Shown: piece by piece, positions 54,433 through 63,270 of the stretch | How the letters are laid out: each line of letters begins with the position of its first letter | Position numbering within the stretch: position 1 is the first letter of the stretch | From: Gemmata massiliana | Lineage (GTDB): Bacteria; Planctomycetota; Planctomycetia; Gemmatales; Gemmataceae | Assembly (NCBI RefSeq): GCF_901538265.1 | Contig: NZ_LR593886.1 | Span: 186,001-250,000 of the forward strand | Length of the DNA stretch: 64,000 bases | Direction of reading: 5' to 3' | Made by a program: the position numbers and the translations under genes | Notes under the pieces: generated by a model | The model's database searches: none | The model's input: only the letters and a program-made list of their open reading frames with translations | Told to the model about the DNA's origin: nothing

Positions 54433-55509
54433 GTGCAATCCGAAGTGCCGAACGGATTCGACACGGCAGCCGACCGACCGCAGGATGCGCTCATGTCCCA
54501 GGTGCGGACCGCACCGATCGAAGCCCGCGTGCCGCGCCCGTCCCGGCCGGACGTACCGGACGTGTCCGTGTGCATCGCCAACTGGAATTGCGTCGAATTG
54601 CTGCGCAAGTGCCTGCGCTCCCTCTTCGATCAGGCACAGGGCGCCCGGTTCGAGGTGGTGATCGCGGACAACGGCTCGACCGACGGCGCGGCCGACATGG
54701 TCGCGTCCGAGTTCCCGAACGTGGTGCTGATCCGCAATTCGGACAATCGCGGGTTCGCGCGGGCCAGCAACCAAGCTGCTGCCGCTGCGCGCGGCCGGTA
54801 CTTCTTCTTCCTGAACAACGACACGCTGGTCCCCGCGAATACGCTGCGGAAGTTCCTCGACCTCGCTGAGTCACGCCCGGACGTTGGCATGTTCGGCCCG
54901 CGGCTCCGCGGTGCGGACGGGGCGTTCCAGATCTCGTACCGCCAGCGCCCCACGCTCGCGGCGCTGTTACACCGCATCAACTTGCTCCGCTGGACCGGGC
55001 TGTTCCGCAAGGCTTATTACGACTACCGCCGCGCCACGTTCGACCCGACGCAGGAACGCTCGGTCGAGGTGCTCATGGGCGCGGCCGTGTTCCTCTCGCG
55101 CGAAGTGTTCGAGGCGAGCGGCCGGTGGGACGAGGAGTACCACTTCGGTGTCGAGGACATCGACCTGTCCATGCAGGTCAGTCGGCGCGGGCCGCCGATG
55201 TTCGTCCCGCAGGTCGAAATCGTTCACTACGGGCGCGCGGCCGGGCGGAATAACGTCCACTTCGCGGCGCCGAACGTGGCCATCGGTTACGTCCACTACT
55301 TCCGCAAGTCCGGAACGAGCCGCGCCGCCCTGTTCGCGTACAAGGCACTCGTGACCCTCGACGCGCCACTGCAAATCGGCCAGAAACTGCTCGAAGCCGG
55401 CTGGCGCTCCGTGACAGGCCGGCGCGTGAAGGCGCGCAAGAGCGTGCTCGCGGTCCGCGGGCTGTGGGCGTTCCTGCGGCACGAACTCGTCCGCTTCTGG
55501 AAGGCGTGA
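54433..55509 (+). CDS. Family 2 glycosyltransferase
   Basis: 358 aa from a GTG with GGTGG 6 nt upstream; an internal ATG at 54493 is an alternative. GT-A fold: DVSVCIANWNCVELLRKCL, then IADNGSTDGAADMV (nucleotide binding), DNRGFARASNQAA, and the metal-binding FFFLNNDTLVPA (DxD-like NND). The rest, including GVEDIDLSMQVSRRG, is typical of rhamnosyl/galactofuranosyl-type GT2 enzymes. No membrane helix. It lies one base before the methyltransferase gene, so the two form a transcriptional unit for a surface glycan, inferred from enzyme types only. Confidence 0.88.
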   Translation: MQSEVPNGFDTAADRPQDALMSQVRTAPIEARVPRPSRPDVPDVSVCIANWNCVELLRKCLRSLFDQAQGARFEVVIADNGSTDGAADMVASEFPNVVLIRNSDNRGFARASNQAAAAARGRYFFFLNNDTLVPANTLRKFLDLAESRPDVGMFGPRLRGADGAFQISYRQRPTLAALLHRINLLRWTGLFRKAYYDYRRATFDPTQERSVEVLMGAAVFLSREVFEASGRWDEEYHFGVEDIDLSMQVSRRGPPMFVPQVEIVHYGRAAGRNNVHFAAPNVAIGYVHYFRKSGTSRAALFAYKALVTLDAPLQIGQKLLEAGWRSVTGRRVKARKSVLAVRGLWAFLRHELVRFWKA

Positions 55510-55510
55510 C

Positions 55511-56362
55511 ATGCGAACCCGCGACTTGTTGCAATTCGTCCCCGGTTTGTCGCGCCTCGTGCGGGTACTCGACGCACGCGAGCGCGAGAGCCGCTTGCTC
55601 ACCGAAGAGTGCTGGCGCCTCGCGAACGAGAACCACCGGCTGAAAGCCGCTTCGGGCAAGCCTCGTGTGAAGCGTTCCGCACCCCGCGAAGAGACGCCGA
55701 TCCCACCCGACGTACTGCGCCTGATGGTGGCAGGGACCGACGACGCGGAGTGGTTCCTTACCGCGGGTCAGCGTGCGGCGGAATCGCTCACGGCACTGCT
55801 CGCGAAGAACGGCATCCGCATCGAACAGTGTGACCGTATCCTCGATTTCGGGTGCGGCTGCGGGCGCGTGATTCGGCACTTGCGCCATCTGCCCGCCGAG
55901 TTACACGGGTGCGACTCGAACCCGGTCGGGGTGGAGTGGTGCGCGGAGAACTTGCCATTCGGTCAGTTCGCGGTCAACGCACTGGAATCGCCGCTACCCT
56001 ACGACGACGGCTCCTTCGACCTCGTTTACGCCTTCTCGGTGTTCACGCACCTGCCGCTGCCGCTGCAAACGCACTGGATGCACGAACTGCGTCGCGTGCT
56101 GAAGCCCGGTGGCGCGGCGGTGATTTCGCTCCACGGCGACGCGATGCTCGGACGCATGACGCGCGCCGAACGCGCAGACTATCGCGCCGGGCGGTTCGTT
56201 GTGCGCGGGGGTGACCTCGCTGGAACGAATCACTGTGCCACGTTCCACCCGCCGCAATTCGTGCGAACCGTGCTGGCCGACGGCTTCGAGGTGTTGGACA
56301 TGGCCCCCGAAGGCGCGAAGGGAAATCCCCCGCAAGACGCCTGGGTGCTGCGTCGCATTTAG
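55511..56362 (+). CDS. Class I SAM-dependent methyltransferase
   Basis: 283 aa. N-terminal coiled-coil-like stretch (RERESRLLTEECWRLANENHRLK), then a Methyltransf_11/25-type domain: ILDFGCGCGRVIRHLRHL binds SAM, HGCDSNPVGVEWC carries the acidic loop, and YDDGSFDLVYAFSVFTHLP with LRRVLKPGGAAVISLHG completes the fold. The gene starts one base after the GT2 stop, implying coupled translation. Methylates perhaps a sugar of the glycan made by the GT2; acceptor unknown. Confidence 0.85.
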   Translation: MRTRDLLQFVPGLSRLVRVLDARERESRLLTEECWRLANENHRLKAASGKPRVKRSAPREETPIPPDVLRLMVAGTDDAEWFLTAGQRAAESLTALLAKNGIRIEQCDRILDFGCGCGRVIRHLRHLPAELHGCDSNPVGVEWCAENLPFGQFAVNALESPLPYDDGSFDLVYAFSVFTHLPLPLQTHWMHELRRVLKPGGAAVISLHGDAMLGRMTRAERADYRAGRFVVRGGDLAGTNHCATFHPPQFVRTVLADGFEVLDMAPEGAKGNPPQDAWVLRRI

Positions 56363-56458
56363 ACGTGAAGTTTCCGTAAACTCTCGCGCTCGACGATTGC
56401 CGGCCGGCACGCGATCGGGGAAGAAGGACACTCGTCCCGCTTCTCTATGGGGTCGCAC

Positions 56459-57688
56459 ATGCCAGTACGCTCTTCACTCTCGCGCCGCGGGTTCCTCGCT
56501 GCCGCCACCGCTGCTCCCCTAATTCACTCTTCGAGCGCACTTGCGCGAGTCGCGCCTTCCGCGACCAAACTCCCGCAGCGGGTGTGCGTCGTGCTCTTCG
56601 ATGGCTTCGGTCCTGAATACTACGAAGCCTCCCCGATGCCGACGCTGAAAGCATGGGCGAAGGGCGGGTTCTACAAGCAACTCAAGGCCGCGATGCCGAC
56701 CGTGACGAACACGCAAGCGGCGGGGTTGTGCTGCGGTGTCCACGCGGACGAACACGGTATCACGGGCAATTCGTACTGGGACGCGGAGCGCGACGAAGAG
56801 CTCTTCATGTCCGACCCCAACCTGCTCACCAGCGCGACTCTCTTTCAGCGCGCGGCACGGTTCGGGGTACGGTCCGCACTCGTTTCCGCGAAGCAAAAAA
56901 CCGTCTCGCTCTTGAAGCAGGGAACCAGCTACGCGGTCGGTTCGCAGCAACCGCCGGCCGAGGCCGCGAAGAAGTACGGCACGCCGCCGGACATCTATTC
57001 GGCGGACGTGAACTACTGGGTGTGGAACATCGCGATCGACCTTATCAAGAACCACCCGAAGTTCGGGCTGCTGTTCGTCCACACCACCGACTACCCGATG
57101 CACAAGTTTGCCCCGGAAGCCGCCGACTCGCGTGCGCACCTGAGCAAGATCGATTCGTTCCTGAAAGAAGCCGCCGAAGCCGATCCGGACATGGCGTTCA
57201 TCATCGTGCCGGACCACGGCATGAACGCGAAAACCACCGTGGTGAACCTGAATAAGGCGCTTATGGAGCGCGGAACGCCGGTGAAGATCGCGATGTCGGC
57301 CGAGCGCGACCAGTACCCGCGTCACCACGGCGGGTACGGCGGCACCGCGTTCATCTACTTGAACAGTCCCAAGGACGCGGACAAGGTCATCAAGTCACTG
57401 AAGGACATCGAAGGCGTTGAGGACGTGTTGACCCGCGACGAGGCCGCGAAGAAGCACCGGCTGAACCCGCACCGGATCGGCGATTTGTGGGTGACCGCGA
57501 CGAAACGGGTGGTGTTCGGCCACTCGATGAAAAAGCGCGAGGAGTTGCCGAAGGACTACCGCTCGCACGGCTCCGCGCACGAGCAAGACATCCCGTGTTT
57601 TATTCACCGCTTTGCCGGGAAACTGCCGGACAAGGAAGCGTTCGCCACGAACGTGGACATGGCGAAGTTCCTCTACCAGGGAACGTGA
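56459..57688 (+). CDS. Exported phosphonoacetate hydrolase-like phosphatase
   Basis: 409 aa from the ATG at 56459; an in-frame ATG at 56447 is equally possible. Twin-arginine-like signal SRRGFLAAATAAPLIHSSS. Alkaline phosphatase superfamily metals and nucleophile: Asp48 in VVLFDGF, MPTVTN with Thr83 in the nucleophile position, HTTDYPMHK and VPDHGMNAKT. CCGVHADEHGITGNSYWD and TLFQRAARFGVRSALVSAKQK match phosphonoacetate hydrolase (PhnA type) as I recall it. It would cleave a C-P bond to acetate and phosphate, but an export signal is unusual for that enzyme; a related phosphodiesterase role is possible. Confidence 0.7.
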   Translation: MPVRSSLSRRGFLAAATAAPLIHSSSALARVAPSATKLPQRVCVVLFDGFGPEYYEASPMPTLKAWAKGGFYKQLKAAMPTVTNTQAAGLCCGVHADEHGITGNSYWDAERDEELFMSDPNLLTSATLFQRAARFGVRSALVSAKQKTVSLLKQGTSYAVGSQQPPAEAAKKYGTPPDIYSADVNYWVWNIAIDLIKNHPKFGLLFVHTTDYPMHKFAPEAADSRAHLSKIDSFLKEAAEADPDMAFIIVPDHGMNAKTTVVNLNKALMERGTPVKIAMSAERDQYPRHHGGYGGTAFIYLNSPKDADKVIKSLKDIEGVEDVLTRDEAAKKHRLNPHRIGDLWVTATKRVVFGHSMKKREELPKDYRSHGSAHEQDIPCFIHRFAGKLPDKEAFATNVDMAKFLYQGT

Positions 57689-57709
57689 CGCGGCTCGGGT
57701 CCGCGGACG

Positions 57710-58783
57710 TTACTTCTTGCCCGCGCGCAAGACCCCAAATGCGGTCAGATTTACGCTCTTTCGGCCGACGATACCGGCGATCGGCGTTCCGTCCCCGAGC
57801 TGTTGGGGGCCGTACCCGCCGATCCCACCGACCTTTTCACCCGTGTACGAGTCGCGTACATCAAGGTGCCCGTTTGCGATCTTCATGAAGGTTGGAGTGA
57901 GTGAATCGACGGCCCCACCGAATCGCACGTCCACGTGCCCGACTGCGTATCCCGGTTTCGCGAGCGCCCGCGCGCCGCGGTTCGTCTCCGTTCCGTGGAG
58001 CGATCCGGCTGAATCGACGCCTGCGGTGCGGTAAATGGGCCGAATACCCACGATGATCTCGTAGTCGGCGTAGGGGCCGTACCACACGTCGAAGCCCGCA
58101 AGTACCCCACCGTTTGGGGCCATGTCCTGGAACTCTGGCTCGAACGCGCTGCCGAGCATCGGTTCCCGGGAGTGTGAATAGGTCGGCGGGGGAGCAGGGA
58201 TTGCGGGATTGGGTGCTACCCGTGAAGGAGCAGGAGTGGGGGGAGGTGCGGGAGTAACAGCCCATCCCGGACCGGGTGTGTCTCCTCCGTCCGTGATCCG
58301 GAACGAGTCGAGGAACGTCCGAACCTGCTGATTCGACAGCTTGGCGTCTGGGCCGAACGTGAAGACGATGTAGAATCGGTTGCGCGTAAACAGTACCCGG
58401 CCCGAATAGAACTTGTGCGGACTCTGCCCCTCGATCTCGAACTCGCGCCAACCGCTCCCGTTGCGACTCGCTCCTTCCGATCGGGTCGCGGTTCCATTCA
58501 CTTTCTGCGCTAGCCCGGTTACTGCGCCGCTGAGGTCACAAGGTGTACCCGCCGGAATGTCGGCCGATGAGACCGCGTACCCTTCGCCCCACACTTCGAC
58601 GGCGTGGGTCGTCAACTGGAACCCGTACTCGTTTCGCACCTCGGTGTACGGGGTACCGGGCATGAGGACCGTGTACTTGCCGTCCGGTGATGTGAACTGC
58701 CGGAAATCCTTTAACTCGCGCTTCCCGCACCCGACGAGAGGCGACAGAAAAACCAGCGCAAAAAGCGCGGTGAGTGTCCGCAT
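57710..58783 (-). CDS. Two-domain lipoprotein of unknown function
   Basis: 357 aa from the ATG at 58783. Lipobox FLSPLVGC gives an outer-membrane-type lipoprotein. Residues 25-155 form a beta-rich domain with SPDGKYTVLMPGTPYTE and FYIVFTFGPDAKLSNQQ, as in many planctomycete lipoproteins. After a proline linker, residues 215-357 have GGVLAGFDVWYGPYADYEIIV, IRPIYRT, KPGYAVGHVDVRFGG, FMKIANGHLDVRDSYTG and DGTPIAGIVGR, a repeated beta-strand pattern reminiscent of jacalin-like lectins. Convergent with the phosphatase gene (22 bp apart). Confidence 0.7.
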   Translation of the reverse strand: MRTLTALFALVFLSPLVGCGKRELKDFRQFTSPDGKYTVLMPGTPYTEVRNEYGFQLTTHAVEVWGEGYAVSSADIPAGTPCDLSGAVTGLAQKVNGTATRSEGASRNGSGWREFEIEGQSPHKFYSGRVLFTRNRFYIVFTFGPDAKLSNQQVRTFLDSFRITDGGDTPGPGWAVTPAPPPTPAPSRVAPNPAIPAPPPTYSHSREPMLGSAFEPEFQDMAPNGGVLAGFDVWYGPYADYEIIVGIRPIYRTAGVDSAGSLHGTETNRGARALAKPGYAVGHVDVRFGGAVDSLTPTFMKIANGHLDVRDSYTGEKVGGIGGYGPQQLGDGTPIAGIVGRKSVNLTAFGVLRAGKK

Positions 58784-58919
58784 CGGAGGGCACCGACGGT
58801 AGAAGATCGAGTTCGCGCGGGTCAATACCCGCGCGAGTGTGGAAGTGAGAATAGTATTTCGGATGCGCCCGACCGACGCAAGCCTGGGCCGACGAGTTCC
58901 TTTGGCTCGGCCCGCACAT

Positions 58920-59699
58920 TTAAACCGATGCGAACTCGGTCCAGTTGTCGAGGTAACGCCCGAGAACGGTGCTTTCCGCCGCTTTTTCACGGAGCAGCGA
59001 TTTGGCGTTTACAACGAGTTCAGTTTCCTGTTCCGAACTCAAATCGCCTGTCAGAACGCGCGTACGCAGGAACACGAAGTAGGTGTCGAGCGTGTCGCAC
59101 AGGCACCGGTCGTTGATCTCCTGAATGGACCCGCCGGTCGGCACTTGCTCCACTGACTTGCCGGGTTTGCCAAGTAGTTTTGCGAGGACATCGAGGTCGC
59201 CGGGCAAGCGGCACGCGCCGAAGTTCGTGAACCAGTCGGTCAGGTCGATGGGGCCGCGGTAGCGGTCGCGTGCGAGATAGTAGTCACGTGCCTGGATGCC
59301 GTAACGGAATGCGGCCAGTTCCAACAGTGGCAGATCGAACCCGCGCCCGTTGAAGGTCACGAGCCGGGCTTTGTAGTGTGTCACCCCGAACCAGAACTGG
59401 TTTACGATCTCGCGCGGTCGGAAGTGCGGCTCGTCGAGGCACTTAAAGTTGAGCAGGCTGAAGTCCGGCCCCACGCGGAGGACGCACACGCACACCGGTA
59501 CCTGGAAGGTGACCGGCAGCGGTTCGCCCGATTCACTGGCTCGTGCGATCGCGTCTTCCGGGGACAGGTTCTCGCCGGGGTACTTCACGGCCGCGAGCAA
59601 CCGGCCGTCCGGAGCGCTCGCACTGTTCACCACCAGGAACGCGGTCCGTGTGCCGGGGTCCGCGGACGCCGGGCGCGTATTCGTTTCGGCAAGTGGCAT
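58920..59699 (-). CDS. PolB-type 3'-5' exonuclease homologue with altered catalytic motif
   Basis: 259 aa from the ATG at 59699, chosen to match the domain start. It resembles the predicted PolB-like 3'-5' exonuclease family: residues 50-75 (LPVTFQVPVCVCVLRV), the ExoII block LVTFNGRGFDLPLLELAAFR, PIDLTDWFTNFGA, and an ExoIII-like CLCDTLDTYFVFLRTRVL. In related proteins the first motif is of the form FDTES or FDIET; here it reads VNSAS (residues 24-28), with Asn25 and Ala27 where Asp and Glu would be. The fold seems intact but metal binding is doubtful. Transcribed away from the MFS gene. Confidence 0.75.
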   Translation of the reverse strand: MPLAETNTRPASADPGTRTAFLVVNSASAPDGRLLAAVKYPGENLSPEDAIARASESGEPLPVTFQVPVCVCVLRVGPDFSLLNFKCLDEPHFRPREIVNQFWFGVTHYKARLVTFNGRGFDLPLLELAAFRYGIQARDYYLARDRYRGPIDLTDWFTNFGACRLPGDLDVLAKLLGKPGKSVEQVPTGGSIQEINDRCLCDTLDTYFVFLRTRVLTGDLSSEQETELVVNAKSLLREKAAESTVLGRYLDNWTEFASV

Positions 59700-60002
59700 G
59701 CGTTGGCACCTAGACAGCGGTTCATCTAGCAATGTCGGCAAAACAGGGATTCTGGTCAACTCCAACCCGCCCCAACCCGCGCGCCGGCGCGCTGCCGTCG
59801 CGCCGCTTATATCGTTGGCGCTGACGGCGCAAATTGTGCGGACGGCGCAGCGCAGATTGGCGCGTTGTGCGGGAAGATTGTGAACCGTGCGGCGATCTGT
59901 GCGCTATGTTGTGCTCCCATCTGAAATTGAGAGCGAATGAGCGCAGTAGACCGTTTACCCGTCTTGCTGGTCGGGCGGCGCGACAAGCCGTAATCTCACG
60001 TC
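59700..60002. other. Divergent intergenic region, nothing identified
   Basis: 303 bp between the exonuclease homologue and the MFS gene. It is rich in ggcgc words around 59785-59875 but shows no gene, RNA or clear promoter pair. Confidence 0.5.
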
Positions 60003-61343
60003 ATGAATCCCACCGAATTGCCGCCCGGCGCGCCCGTGCCTCCCGCCCCCCACGCGCCCAAGAAATCCGCACTTCTGATCGTGTGGCTGGTCGTATTCAT
60101 CGACTTGCTCGGGTTCGGCATCGTCCTGCCTGTGCTCCCGCGTCAGGCGAAGCCGTACCTCGATGCGCTCGCGTTCTCGGACGTGTCGCGTGGGGCTGTG
60201 ATCGGCGTGCTGTTCTCGGTGTTTTCGCTGATGCAGTTTGTGTTCTCGCCGATGTGGGGGCGCATTTCGGACTGGGTCGGCCGACGCCCGGTGCTTTTTA
60301 TTAGCTTGCTCGGTTCGGTGATCTTCTACGCCCTCTATGGGGTCGCGGTTTCGCTCCCCACCACCCAGGCGGAACTCGCGCTGGGGCTGATGCTATTCGC
60401 GCGCATCGGGGCCGGTATCGCGGGTGCGAGTGTGGGGACCGCGGCGGCCGTGATCGCGGACTGCACCACACCCGATAAGCGTGCGAAGGGGATGGCCCTC
60501 ATCGGGATCGCGTTCGGGGCCGGGTTCACGCTCGGGCCGCTCATCGCGTACTTCGGGCTGGCGCTGTTCGCGCGGGAGCCGTGGGGCGTGGGGGCGCTCG
60601 CGTCCGGCTTGTCGCTGATCGCGTTACTCGTTGCGATCGCGATTTTTAAGGAAACGCGCGACCCGAACAACAAAGCGGCCAAGGAGTTCTTCAGCCTTGC
60701 GAAGACGCGCGAGGTGCTCGCGATGCCGACCGTGGGCACGCTGGTGCTGATCTACTTCCTCGCGATCTTCGCGTTCGGCAACTTCGAGGCCACGCTCGCG
60801 CAGTTCACGGATAAGGTGTTCGGACTGAAGGACGACGACAACTTCCTGGTGTTCGCGTTCGTCGGCGCGGTGCTGATGGTCGCGGGCGGGTCGTACCGGC
60901 CAATGGTGAAGAAGCGTTCCGAGGCCGGGCTGCTCAAGTTCGGTGTCGGGGCGATGGCGATCGGGCTTACCGGTGTTGGGGTTGTGGCTTACCTCGTGCT
61001 CGGCTCAGACGGGAGTTCGAGCGACATTGCGAAGCCCCTGTTCTACGTCGCGATGTCGATCGCGGTAATCGGGTTCGCGTTCGTGAACCCGTCCGTCTCG
61101 GCGCTCGTGTCGAAGCGCTCGGACCCGGCGCGACAGGGCGAGGTTCTGGGCGTGAACCAGTCGTTCGCGTCGCTCGGGCGCATCCTCGGGCCGTTCCTCG
61201 GATCGGTCTTGTTCGACGCCCACCCCTCGCGCACACTACCATACTTGGGCGCGGTACTTGCGCTGCTCGTTGTCGCGGCATTACTCCCGCGGTTGAAGGG
61301 GAAGGAAGAGCCGCAGACGAGCACAGACAAGGCAAAAGCGTGA
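60003..61343 (+). CDS. MFS transporter (TetA/multidrug-like)
   Basis: 446 aa inner-membrane antiporter-like protein with 12 predicted helices. Motif A between helices 2 and 3 is clear: GRISDWVGRRPVLFISLL, preceded by SLMQFVFSPMWG. Motif C-type Gly/Pro-rich helix 5 is GMALIGIAFGAGFTLGPLIA, characteristic of drug-H+ antiporters. The N-terminal 20 residues are proline-rich. Substrate unknown. The stop codon touches the first unit of the dispersed repeat at 61344. Confidence 0.88.
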   Translation: MNPTELPPGAPVPPAPHAPKKSALLIVWLVVFIDLLGFGIVLPVLPRQAKPYLDALAFSDVSRGAVIGVLFSVFSLMQFVFSPMWGRISDWVGRRPVLFISLLGSVIFYALYGVAVSLPTTQAELALGLMLFARIGAGIAGASVGTAAAVIADCTTPDKRAKGMALIGIAFGAGFTLGPLIAYFGLALFAREPWGVGALASGLSLIALLVAIAIFKETRDPNNKAAKEFFSLAKTREVLAMPTVGTLVLIYFLAIFAFGNFEATLAQFTDKVFGLKDDDNFLVFAFVGAVLMVAGGSYRPMVKKRSEAGLLKFGVGAMAIGLTGVGVVAYLVLGSDGSSSDIAKPLFYVAMSIAVIGFAFVNPSVSALVSKRSDPARQGEVLGVNQSFASLGRILGPFLGSVLFDAHPSRTLPYLGAVLALLVVAALLPRLKGKEEPQTSTDKAKA

Positions 61344-61374
61344 TGGCCACAAAAAGGCACAAAGGGCACAAAAG
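61344..61374 (+). repeat. Dispersed repeat, left arm at second site
   Basis: Exact 31-nt match to part of 7791-7835 (tggccacaaaaaggcac continuing to gggcacaaaag). It begins directly after the MFS stop codon. Confidence 0.9.
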
Positions 61375-61405
61375 TGAAGAGAGTTCAGAAAGCAGAGATC
61401 AGAAG

Positions 61406-61428
61406 GAAGAGCCGCGGATAACACAGAT
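61406..61428 (+). repeat. Second dispersed repeat word (gaagagccgcgg)
   Basis: gaagagccgcggata followed by acacagat resembles 2055-2078, which differs by one extra base and one substitution. It lies inside the framed region between the arms at 61344 and 61542. Confidence 0.5.
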
Positions 61429-61511
61429 TACGCGGATCAGACACGAGAACGACCGGGTATCTGGTTAGCCCCCTGCTGGGGCTTAAGACTCGGTCTTTTG
61501 GTTCTGTTTTC

Positions 61512-61542
61512 CTTTTGTGCCCTTTGTGCCTTTTTGTGGCCA
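61512..61542 (-). repeat. Dispersed repeat, right arm at second site
   Basis: Perfect inverted copy of 61344-61374. The two arms are separated by 137 nt and lie between the MFS gene and the GT9 gene. Confidence 0.9.
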
Positions 61543-61586
61543 ATCGATCTTTTGGCCCTCCGACTGCGGTTTGCGGAAGGATTCCG

Positions 61587-62645
61587 ATGCTGGACCGGAT
61601 CGAAGCGCGACAGATCGCGATCATCAAGCCGAGCGCGCTGGGCGACATCGTTCATTCGCTCCCGGTGTTGACCGCGCTGCGCACGCGATTCCCCGCGGCC
61701 CGGATCACATGGGTCGTGAACGCGGGTTACGAATCGCTCCTCACCGGCCACCCCGATCTAACCGACACGCTCCCATTCCATCGCGGCGCGTTGAAAGGGG
61801 CTCGCGCTCTTGCGACCGCGTGGTCGTTTGCGGCGGAATTGCGGCGACGGCAATTTGATCTCGTGATTGACATGCAAGGGCTTCTGCGAAGCGGCCTGAT
61901 GGCGTGGGCGAGCGGCGCACCGGTGCGGGTCGGGTTCCGCAACGCTCGCGAGGGCAGTCGGTACACCTACACGCACAAGTTGGGTGCACCGCGCGCGGAC
62001 CGGGCGCACGCAGTCGATCGGATGTGGGCCGTTGCCGAGGCGTTCGGTGTCGGGCACCTGCCGAAAACGTTCCGCGTTCCCCTTCAGCCGGGAGAACTCA
62101 CTGCGTCGCAGAACGAACTTGCTGCTTTGCCGCGTCCGTGGATCGCGGTCGCGGTAGGGGCCAAGTGGCTCACGAAGCGCTGGCCCGTAACGCACTTCGC
62201 CGAACTTCTTACCCGCGCGCAGTCGCACTCTGGTGGGTCGGCCGTGTTCATTGGTGCGAGCGACGACATTGCGCTTTCGCAAGAAGTAATCGCGAACCTA
62301 CGCGGTCCGGCACTGAATCTGGCCGGGAAGACTTCGCTCCCGCGGCTCGCAGCAACACTGTCGCTCGCGGACGTGATGATCGGGAACGATACAGGGCCGC
62401 TGCACCTCGGGGCCGCTCTCGGGCGGCCGTGCGTCGCGCCGTACACTTGCACGCGGGTTGCGCGCCACGGTCCGTACCAGCAAGCCGCGAACTGTGTGGA
62501 AACAACCGTCGCGTGCGGCGGGAGCTATCTCAAGAAATGCAGTAACATGATCTGCATGCCGGAACTCACCGCGGACCGGCTCTGGCCCCGCCTGGCGGAG
62601 ACCCTGGATACATGGCAACGAGCACACAATTCCCGTTCCGCCTGA
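61587..62645 (+). CDS. Family 9 glycosyltransferase (heptosyltransferase-like)
   Basis: 352 aa from the ATG at 61587 (GGAAGG 6 nt upstream). GT-B fold of the LPS heptosyltransferase type: IAIIKPSALGDIVHSLPVL and FPAARITWVVNAGYESLL at the N-terminus, DLVIDMQGLLRSGLMAWASG, then AVAVGAKWLTKRWP and the ADP-sugar-binding VMIGNDTGPLHLGAALGRP. It adds heptose or a related sugar to lipid A core. The frame extends upstream into the repeat but that part is not protein-like. Overlaps maf by 34 nt. Confidence 0.9.
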   Translation: MLDRIEARQIAIIKPSALGDIVHSLPVLTALRTRFPAARITWVVNAGYESLLTGHPDLTDTLPFHRGALKGARALATAWSFAAELRRRQFDLVIDMQGLLRSGLMAWASGAPVRVGFRNAREGSRYTYTHKLGAPRADRAHAVDRMWAVAEAFGVGHLPKTFRVPLQPGELTASQNELAALPRPWIAVAVGAKWLTKRWPVTHFAELLTRAQSHSGGSAVFIGASDDIALSQEVIANLRGPALNLAGKTSLPRLAATLSLADVMIGNDTGPLHLGAALGRPCVAPYTCTRVARHGPYQQAANCVETTVACGGSYLKKCSNMICMPELTADRLWPRLAETLDTWQRAHNSRSA

Positions 62646-63217
62646 TCCTCGCGAGCGGCTCGTGGGGCCGCAAGTGGCTGATGGAGCAGGCCGGTTACCA
62701 CTTTGAAGTCAAACCGTCCAATATCGACGAACCGACGGAAGCCCGGCTCGGCGACTGCCGGCACTACGTCGGCGAACTCGCGTGGCTGAAGGCCGAAGCC
62801 GTTGCGCTCGGTGAGTCCGACGGGTTAATCATCGCCGCGGACACGGTGGGGTGGTTGCACGGTAAGGTGATCGGCAAGCCGGAAGACGAGGCCGACGCCC
62901 GGCGCATCATCAAGGCGCTGGCCGGGACCGTTCACGAACTCTGGACGGGTGTGTGCCTCTGGCTCCGCCCCGGCGACCGACAAATTTGCTGGCAGGAGCG
63001 GAGCCTCGTGCGCATGAGCGCACTTTCTGATGCCGAGATCGATGCTTACCTGAAAACGCGAAAGTGGGAGGGGTGCAGCGGGGCGTACTCGATCGAGTTC
63101 CCGCACGACCCGTATTTGACGATCGAAGAGGGGAGCGTGAGCAACGTCGTCGGCCTGCCGATGGAATCGCTGGAACAGGCCCTGGAATGGATGCGTGTTA
63201 TTCGCGGCACGCGGTGA
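62612..63217 (+). CDS. maf: Maf-family nucleotide pyrophosphatase
   Basis: 201 aa. Hydrolyses non-canonical or canonical nucleoside triphosphates to monophosphates; some members affect septation. Signatures: LILASGSWGRKWLMEQAGYHF (usually LASxSPRR), the EVKPSNIDEP loop, IIAADTVGWLHGKVIGKP with the catalytic Asp, and WEGCSGAYSIE in place of GKAGAYGIQ. The Trp-rich replacements are those of the atypical planctomycete subgroup rather than an inactivation. The 34-nt overlap with the GT9 gene implies coupling. Confidence 0.88.
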   Translation: MATSTQFPFRLILASGSWGRKWLMEQAGYHFEVKPSNIDEPTEARLGDCRHYVGELAWLKAEAVALGESDGLIIAADTVGWLHGKVIGKPEDEADARRIIKALAGTVHELWTGVCLWLRPGDRQICWQERSLVRMSALSDAEIDAYLKTRKWEGCSGAYSIEFPHDPYLTIEEGSVSNVVGLPMESLEQALEWMRVIRGTR

Positions 63218-63270
63218 GGTGAAGGCTGCACGCCGGACGAATCGTACTCGGTTATGTTGATTGGCGATTC

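Noticed and set aside
61515..61586. 24-codon extension of the GT9 gene into the repeat
   Set aside because: It is translated repeat sequence (MCPLCLFVA...) and the GT9 fold starts at 61587 behind GGAAGG.
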